DNA of 18,558 nt, taken from NCBI GenBank assembly GCA_958349075.1, contig CATWBR010000023.1, positions 1-18,558 on the forward strand. Reading direction: 5' to 3'. Shown here one piece after another: positions 14,324 to 18,558 of the stretch (position 1 is its first letter; each line of letters begins with the position of its first letter). The notes beneath the pieces were generated by a model. That model did no database searches. It was not told the DNA's origin and saw only the letters and a list, made by a program, of their open reading frames with translations. A program made the translations under genes and the position numbers. The stretch comes from an uncultured Clostridium sp. (GTDB taxonomy: Bacteria > Bacillota > Clostridia > Lachnospirales > Lachnospiraceae).

Positions 14324-15676
14324 TCAAAGAAGACTGCAGAGCTTATCTAAGCTGTCTGCTTTCTCAAGGTTTGAGATTTCCCGGTAAATCGCCTCCGTCC
14401 TTTCGGAACCCAGTCTCGGATTCAGGATTTCTCCATATTTTTCAAAGACCTCTTTTTCGGATTCGTCCAGATTCAGTTCATGGCCCAGCAGATAGGTAGC
14501 GTTTGAGAATTCCCGCCCGTCCTTTAAGAAAATCGTCGCCCTGCCGCCCCGTGAAGGTGTAAATTCATCGTCGGGTTTCATCTCCATGCGGTCGAGCAGA
14601 TACAGGACATCGGGATTTTTGACGGCCTCGTCGGTGAAGGTTTCCATAGTCACCTGGCCAAACACAATCTGGGCGGCTGCCGTGAACGGAATGCTGAATT
14701 TGCCCTCCAGACCCGTCTTCGGATGCGTGATTCCCACCAGACGGATGGCGCGGGGATATGGTTCAAAGAGGATTTTTTCGATTTCTTCCAGTTTGATACC
14801 GTGCTCCGCGATGATCTTTTTACAGTTGATAATGCCGCTGTGCGTCGGGGCTCCGCAGGGATACCGTTTAAAGCGCAGCTCGTGGATTCCGAAAGGCCCG
14901 GACAGCCGTTCCATCATTTTCTCCGGGGATGCATTGGCCGACAGGCAGCACAAAAAGTCGGTGTCGAAAAGGTCGGCTCTGCCGGTAAATCCCTTCTTTG
15001 CGAGAAGAGCCGCCATCAGGCCGTTTTTAGCCGCCATTCCGGCCGTCATCGGTTTCGTCATGGTGCCGAAATTGAGCTGGATGCCGCTCATGAGGCCTGC
15101 CGATATTCCGAAGGCATTGCACATCTGCTCCGGCGTCAGCTTAAGGACAGCGCCCGCGGCAGAGGCGGCTCCGAAGATTCCTATGGTGCCTGTGGCATGA
15201 AAACGCCCGATATTATAATGTTCCGGCATGATGGCGGCGGAGATGGCTACCATGATCTGCATCCCGTTTATGGAACCGTTTATAAGTTCCCTCCCGGAGG
15301 CTCCGGTAATCTGTGCGGCCGCCAGAGCCGCCGGAAATACGGGGGAGGACAGATGGAGGGAAAGGAAATCATGGATATCGTCAAAGTCGATGGCATGGGA
15401 CAGGGTTCCGTTGACCAGGGCGGCGTAAAGCGGGGAAGAGCATTTATTCTGGCCAATCAGGACACAGTCTCCCGAGGCATGTTCCTCAGCGGCCATCTCC
15501 ACCAGAAGCCCGGCGGATTTTTCTCCGCAGCCGGAGACGGCCGCGGCCAGCCAGTCTGAGAAGGAGAGCCTTGCCATGCGGATATCCTTCTCAGTCAGTT
15601 GCGCATAATGATCGCAGACGGCATATTCGGCCATCCGCAGGGTACGGGATTTGTCGTTTTTCATTTTTTCTTCCAT
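14324..15676 (-). CDS. MmgE/PrpD-family protein (2-methylcitrate dehydratase / cis-aconitate decarboxylase superfamily)
   Basis: The ATG at 15676 (450 residues) has AAAGGAG 7 nt upstream and gives the normal family length; the longer open frame to 15805 runs into the 4-hydroxybutyrate dehydrogenase gene. Family members dehydrate or decarboxylate hydroxylated or unsaturated tri- and dicarboxylic acids. The all-helical N-terminal domain carries HAIDFDDIHDFLSLHLSS, with Asp97, His102 and His108. GRFHATGTIGIFGAA contains His160 and NFGTMTKPMTAG contains Lys208. These positions correspond to active-site residues in the cis-aconitate decarboxylase group. The lid domain follows, with KRYPCGAPTHSG. 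The exact reaction cannot be read from the sequence. The operon position beside an aldolase and 4-hydroxybutyrate dehydrogenase suggests acid catabolism. Confidence 0.9.
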   Translation of the reverse strand: MEEKMKNDKSRTLRMAEYAVCDHYAQLTEKDIRMARLSFSDWLAAAVSGCGEKSAGLLVEMAAEEHASGDCVLIGQNKCSSPLYAALVNGTLSHAIDFDDIHDFLSLHLSSPVFPAALAAAQITGASGRELINGSINGMQIMVAISAAIMPEHYNIGRFHATGTIGIFGAASAAGAVLKLTPEQMCNAFGISAGLMSGIQLNFGTMTKPMTAGMAAKNGLMAALLAKKGFTGRADLFDTDFLCCLSANASPEKMMERLSGPFGIHELRFKRYPCGAPTHSGIINCKKIIAEHGIKLEEIEKILFEPYPRAIRLVGITHPKTGLEGKFSIPFTAAAQIVFGQVTMETFTDEAVKNPDVLYLLDRMEMKPDDEFTPSRGGRATIFLKDGREFSNATYLLGHELNLDESEKEVFEKYGEILNPRLGSERTEAIYREISNLEKADSLDKLCSLL

Positions 15677-15752
15677 TGAGAGACTCCTTTTACGGTTATG
15701 TTGACGATACTCCATGGATAGGAAGGTACCGAATCGTTCCAGATACGTTTTA

Positions 15753-16871
15753 TCAATACAGACCGCGGTATATTTGAAGGACGCGTCCATAATCCAGCGG
15801 CACAAAGTTATTGTTCATCAGCCTGGTTTGTCCGGTGACAACCTCATCCGCCCAGCGAGCAAGCATATCTTGATCGGCGCCGTATTCTTTCAGGGTTTTA
15901 CAGCTTAAGATCCTGGAAAGCAGTTCGAACATCCTGTCAAACGCCTCCGGGGCAGGGCAGTGGAGAACACGGGCGATTTCCTCCTCAAGAAGGCGGATGG
16001 CTCCGTCGCGGCGGAGATTTAAGTATTCGCGGATAACTCCGGCAAAGACTGCATAATTGGCCTCGCCGTGGGGCACGTGGAAGGTGCCGCTTAACGGATA
16101 GCTCATGGCATGCACGGCGCCGCATCCGGCGGTTCCGAAGGCCAATCCGGCAAAGCCCGAGGCGGTGAGGAAGTCACCCAGCAGCGGTAATCTGGCCTCG
16201 GGGCCTTCCCCGGCGATTTTCAGATATCCGCTCAGAATTATTTGAACCGCGCGGTACCCAAACAGCCTGGAGTAGTCGGTAGCCTTTGGAGACAGACTGG
16301 ATTCCACCGCATGAATTAACGCGTCCACGGAACTGGTGGCAAAGACCTGATAGGGCAGTTTTTCAAGGAGTTCCGGAACCATTACCGCCTTATCGGCATA
16401 GAGTGCATCCTTGGCAAGTCCGATTTTCGTGTTCTTTCCCGGAAAGGCCAGAATGGAGATATTGGTCATTTCGGATCCGGTTCCGCAGGTGGTGGGAACG
16501 AGAATCAATTCCTTATCCCTGATGACGGGCAATTCCCCGGCATAGAGCTTTTCGATGGGAGAAGTATGTTTGAGAGCCAGTATTTTGGAGATATCGAGAA
16601 CGGTGCCTCCGCCGATTCCAATGATACGGCGGGGAGGAGTCATTTTCTTAATATCGGAGAGCATTGCCTCCACCATCCCGTCACTCGGTTCCCCGAGGCC
16701 GTATTTTTCCTGATAGATGACGTCACAGGGGAGCGCCAGCGCTCCGAAAAAGGGCTGGTAGATAAATTCATTGGTTACAACCAGATCTCCTTCACCGAGG
16801 GAAAATGTTTCCGCAAATGAACGGACATTTTCAAAACGGTGAACCTCCGGCTTAAAAATGATCTGCAGCAT
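15753..16871 (-). CDS. 4hbD: 4-hydroxybutyrate dehydrogenase (iron-containing alcohol dehydrogenase family)
   Basis: The ATG at 16871 (372 residues) has AAAGGAG 8 nt upstream. The enzyme reduces succinate semialdehyde to 4-hydroxybutyrate with NAD(P)H. The protein closely follows the pattern I recall for the Clostridium kluyveri enzyme, including the LVVTNEFIYQP and QEKYGLGEPSD segments, GIGGGTVLDISK (85-96) and VPTTCGTGSEMTNISI (125-140). The metal ligands fit Asp183 and His187 in SVDALIHAVESSLSPKA, His254 and His268 (HVPHGEANY). It is the second gene of the CMD-4hbD-PrpD-RraA operon. It supplies the first step of the route completed by abfT and abfD 13 kb away. Identity as 4hbD specifically is strong but based on recalled similarity. 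Confidence 0.92.
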   Translation of the reverse strand: MLQIIFKPEVHRFENVRSFAETFSLGEGDLVVTNEFIYQPFFGALALPCDVIYQEKYGLGEPSDGMVEAMLSDIKKMTPPRRIIGIGGGTVLDISKILALKHTSPIEKLYAGELPVIRDKELILVPTTCGTGSEMTNISILAFPGKNTKIGLAKDALYADKAVMVPELLEKLPYQVFATSSVDALIHAVESSLSPKATDYSRLFGYRAVQIILSGYLKIAGEGPEARLPLLGDFLTASGFAGLAFGTAGCGAVHAMSYPLSGTFHVPHGEANYAVFAGVIREYLNLRRDGAIRLLEEEIARVLHCPAPEAFDRMFELLSRILSCKTLKEYGADQDMLARWADEVVTGQTRLMNNNFVPLDYGRVLQIYRGLY

Positions 16872-16928
16872 TGGTAAAGCTCCTTTCGTCAAGTTGTTGA
16901 TCACTGATGTTTATTCTGCGTACGGTAA

Positions 16929-17252
16929 TTAGTTCCCGTCTTCCTCCTGGAAGAATTCATCCAGAGTCAGCATGGCCATGCGGAACGATGGAAATCCGCC
17001 CATGGTGAGGACCTGCTCCACGGCAGCCAGAATTTCGCGTTTTGTCGCACCGAACTGATGGGCCAGTCTGGCATGGGCCAGGATGACCGGCTCCTGTTTC
17101 AGGATACATGCCATGGCAACATTGATAAGCTCACGGTATTTCCGCTCCAGAGAATCGTTGTCGTTTACAAGATAGGTGCGCCATTCCGTGATGCGGTTGT
17201 TAAGCTCGGGATCCAGTTCCCCGAGGATAGTCCAGTGATTGCGGTTTGCCAT
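16929..17252 (-). CDS. Carboxymuconolactone decarboxylase (CMD)-family protein
   Basis: The 107-residue, mostly helical protein has the CMD core: REL INVAMACILKQEPVILAHARLA, then GATKREILAAVEQVLTMGGFPSF. It lacks the CxxC pair of AhpD-type peroxidase members (a single Cys is followed by LKQEP), so it resembles the decarboxylase-type branch. Many stand-alone CMD proteins have no known reaction. AAAGGAGG lies 8 nt before the ATG. It is the first gene of the operon, 57 bp before 4hbD, and follows a roughly 118-nt leader that contains a hairpin. A role in the same acid-degradation route as the following genes is inferred from operon position. Confidence 0.87.
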   Translation of the reverse strand: MANRNHWTILGELDPELNNRITEWRTYLVNDNDSLERKYRELINVAMACILKQEPVILAHARLAHQFGATKREILAAVEQVLTMGGFPSFRMAMLTLDEFFQEEDGN

Positions 17253-17303
17253 AATAAAAACCTCCTTTAAATTCAGTATTTTTTTCTGATTGACGGCCGA
17301 TGA

Positions 17304-17340
17304 AACAGGCTCCCCGGAAAAAAGCGCCGGAGAGCCTGTT
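17304..17340 (-). other. Hairpin in the leader of the CMD-4hbD operon, or lysR terminator
   Basis: AACAGGCTC (17304-17312) pairs with GAGCCTGTT (17332-17340), extended by CCGG/CCGG (17314-17317 with 17327-17330). On the minus strand no strong T-run follows directly. It lies downstream of the predicted start site near 17370, so it is transcribed in the CMD operon leader. It may also end the upstream lysR transcript. Confidence 0.6.
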
Positions 17341-17376
17341 CACTGTGATGATTCGCCTGTCTCTTCGTCTAAGGCC

Positions 17377-17405
17377 ATTTTAAAGGAGAATATTACGGTT
17401 GTAAA
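17377..17405 (-). promoter_or_regulatory. Sigma-A promoter of the CMD-4hbD-PrpD-RraA operon
   Basis: On the minus strand a -35 TTTACA (17400-17405) and a -10 TAAAAT (17377-17382) are separated by 17 bp. The predicted start is near 17370. The T-N11-A LysR box at 17428-17440 is centred about 65 bp upstream, the classical LysR recognition position. Confidence 0.75.
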
Positions 17406-17426
17406 ATATGGAATAATGATAAAACC

Positions 17427-17443
17427 ATAGGGGATGCCTATAT
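17427..17443. promoter_or_regulatory. LysR-type operator (T-N11-A), copy upstream of the CMD operon
   Basis: ATAGGGGATGCCTATAT contains T-N11-A (17428-17440) and matches the palindrome ATAGGCATTGCCTATAT upstream of lysR (18508-18524) at 14 of 17 positions. A further TAGGCAT half-site lies at 17465-17471. The repeat of this motif at two promoters near the same regulator gene suggests that the LysR protein at 17480-18382 binds both. Confidence 0.7.
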
Positions 17444-17479
17444 AAAAATGGAATTGCCGGTTATTAGGCATGATGTCTG

Positions 17480-18382
17480 CTATCTCGCGGACTGCGCCAA
17501 AATTTCTTTGATCAGGGCATCCACCGCAATATCCGGTTTCCTCTTTCTGTTTGTCAGTACGCCGAAGTGAATTTCCGATGCATCCGTTATTTCCAGAGGG
17601 AAAATGGCTCCCGTTTTAACATAGATATCGTTCAGCAGCGAGATGTCGGGGCCAAATCCCACCGCCTCCGTCTGCATGACAAAATGTTTGATGGATTCCG
17701 GATTGTGGGTGGTTGACAGAATATTGGGGGTACCGTACTGGCTGATCTGTTCCAGACAGTAGCGGTGCAGGGCAAAATCATCCCCGTACAGGAATAACTG
17801 GAACGGCAGCAGCTCCTTAAATGTAATTTTCTTACGGCTGGCCAGCATGGACTGGGCGCCGACGTAGGCCATCAGCTTGCCGTCGAAGAGGGACTGGAAA
17901 AGCAGTTGGTTCTCTCTGTCCAGATGCTTCTTTCCATGGAGGGCGATTAGGCCCAGGTTTACCTCGCCTTTGAGACAGTCCTTCACCGTTTTCTCGGTGC
18001 CCTGTTCGCAGATGCGGGTGGATACATTAGGAAAAATGCGGCGGTAGTTGGAAATGACCCGGGGCAGGAGCACCGAGCTTAGGCTGGGAATGACTCCAAT
18101 GGTGACCGTGGTGATGATCTGGCTGTAGTCGCTGGCCGAAAGTTTTTCAATTTCTCCGACTTCCTTTAGTACCTCCCTGGCATGGGCAATGACCTGAAGG
18201 CCGATCTGGGTCGGCACCGCACCTGTCCTGTAACGGTTGAAGAGGGTGAGATTCAGCTCTTTTTCCAGCGCGGTTACCGCCTGGCTGATGCTGGGCTGGG
18301 CGATAAAAAGGCGCTCGCTGGCCAGGGTAAACGAGCCCGTGTCCGCAATTTCTATAATGTACCGTAACTGTTCCAAACGCAT
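17480..18382 (-). CDS. LysR-family transcriptional regulator, probable controller of the 4hbD operon
   Basis: The 300-residue protein has a canonical LysR winged helix-turn-helix. LRYIIEIADTGSFTLASERL and FIAQPSISQAVTALEKEL are followed by LFNRYRTGAVPTQIG at residues about 5-67; an effector-binding domain occupies about 90-295. AGGAGG lies 8 nt before the ATG. It is immediately upstream of and co-directional with the CMD-4hbD-PrpD-RraA operon, which has its own promoter with a matching operator. A perfect copy of the same operator lies upstream of lysR itself, implying autoregulation or control of a divergent gene beyond the right edge. The inducer is unknown; a pathway acid such as the substrate of the PrpD or RraA enzyme is plausible. 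Confidence 0.93.
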   Translation of the reverse strand: MRLEQLRYIIEIADTGSFTLASERLFIAQPSISQAVTALEKELNLTLFNRYRTGAVPTQIGLQVIAHAREVLKEVGEIEKLSASDYSQIITTVTIGVIPSLSSVLLPRVISNYRRIFPNVSTRICEQGTEKTVKDCLKGEVNLGLIALHGKKHLDRENQLLFQSLFDGKLMAYVGAQSMLASRKKITFKELLPFQLFLYGDDFALHRYCLEQISQYGTPNILSTTHNPESIKHFVMQTEAVGFGPDISLLNDIYVKTGAIFPLEITDASEIHFGVLTNRKRKPDIAVDALIKEILAQSAR

Positions 18383-18459
18383 ATTAATTTCCTCCTGTAG
18401 CCGGAATAAAATTGGAAAATTTATCCACAGTGTCCGTTTTATACTTGATCTATAATGTT

Positions 18460-18489
18460 ACTATACTGCATTGTGAGAGGGAAATGCAA
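18460..18489 (-). promoter_or_regulatory. Sigma-A promoter of lysR (17480-18382)
   Basis: On the minus strand a -35 TTGCAT (18484-18489) and a -10 TATAGT (18460-18465) are 18 bp apart. The start would be near 18453, giving a leader of about 70 nt. The LysR palindrome at 18508-18524 is centred about 62 bp upstream. Confidence 0.7.
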
Positions 18490-18507
18490 GAAAAATGTTG
18501 CTTTAAG

Positions 18508-18524
18508 ATAGGCATTGCCTATAT
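18508..18524. promoter_or_regulatory. Perfect palindromic LysR box (T-N11-A)
   Basis: ATAGGCA and TGCCTAT flank a single T, a perfect dyad that contains TAGGCATTGCCTA, exactly T-N11-A with symmetric arms. It is about 62 bp upstream of the predicted lysR start and is repeated, with small changes, at 17427-17443. It may also serve a gene transcribed to the right, outside the window. Confidence 0.75.
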
Positions 18525-18558
18525 CTGTATATAAATTAGATATTTTACACGATTAGGG

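Noticed and set aside
14723..15559. A 278-residue open frame on the plus strand, opposite the PrpD gene
   Set aside because: It lies wholly antisense to a clear MmgE/PrpD gene, has low-complexity Gly/Arg-rich composition, and shows no ribosome site or family motif.
16929..17252. AhpD-type alkylhydroperoxidase
   Set aside because: The CxxC-H redox motif of AhpD is missing; only one cysteine is present at that place.
18496..18501. TGTTGC as another half-site of the sigma-54 activator
   Set aside because: No matching GCAACA follows at the right spacing and no GG-N10-GC promoter is near; a six-base match is expected by chance.

Overview
The window looks like chromosome from an anaerobic, gut-type clostridium, most likely Lachnospiraceae-like. 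It has near-50% GC, strong AGGAGG-type ribosome sites, oxygen-sensitive fermentation enzymes, sigma-54-type promoters and LysR regulators. No phage, insertion sequence, rRNA, tRNA or CRISPR was seen. The genus is an inference; nothing in the sequence fixes it.

Layout. (1) 1-343: a small membrane protein (possibly the tail of a longer one) and a bidirectional terminator. (2) 344-3145, minus strand: abfD-abfT, encoding 4-hydroxybutyryl-CoA dehydratase and 4-hydroxybutyrate CoA-transferase. (3) 3146-3527: a 382-bp divergent control region. It holds two outward-facing sigma-54 (-24/-12) promoters around a shared pair of identical 18-bp palindromes, plus a third half-site. (4) 3528-8703, plus strand: a tight six-gene operon encoding a NifU-like protein, a Cys-rich/MaoC fusion, an acyl carrier protein, a LuxE-like synthetase, a LuxC-like acyl reductase and an AMP-dependent ligase. 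A PaaI-type thioesterase follows at 8812-9216. (5) 9230-10426, minus: a class I aminotransferase. (6) 10764-12488, plus: an FAH-family hydrolase/hydratase and an atypical SDR. (7) 12540-13496, minus: a LysR regulator with its own promoter. (8) 13579-17252, minus: an operon of a CMD-family protein, 4-hydroxybutyrate dehydrogenase, an MmgE/PrpD protein and an RraA-family aldolase. (9) 17480-18382, minus: a second LysR regulator.

How the parts may fit. 4-hydroxybutyrate dehydrogenase, CoA-transferase and 4-hydroxybutyryl-CoA dehydratase make a complete route from succinate semialdehyde to crotonyl-CoA. They are split between the two ends of the window and sit under different regulators. The FAH, SDR, PrpD, RraA and CMD genes look like an upstream catabolic branch that could deliver succinate semialdehyde from a dicarboxylic acid. 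That link is inference and the substrate is unknown.

The most novel part is the ACP/LuxE/LuxC/ligase operon, which carries a CGGCNPRY-type cysteine domain fused to a hydratase. It appears to be co-controlled with abfD-abfT from the sigma-54 divergon, so acyl activation and reduction may be tied to 4-hydroxybutyrate/crotonyl-CoA metabolism. The sigma-54 activator is not in the window. A second regulatory system is visible at 17.4 and 18.5 kb: near-identical T-N11-A LysR boxes sit about 62-65 bp upstream of two predicted start sites.
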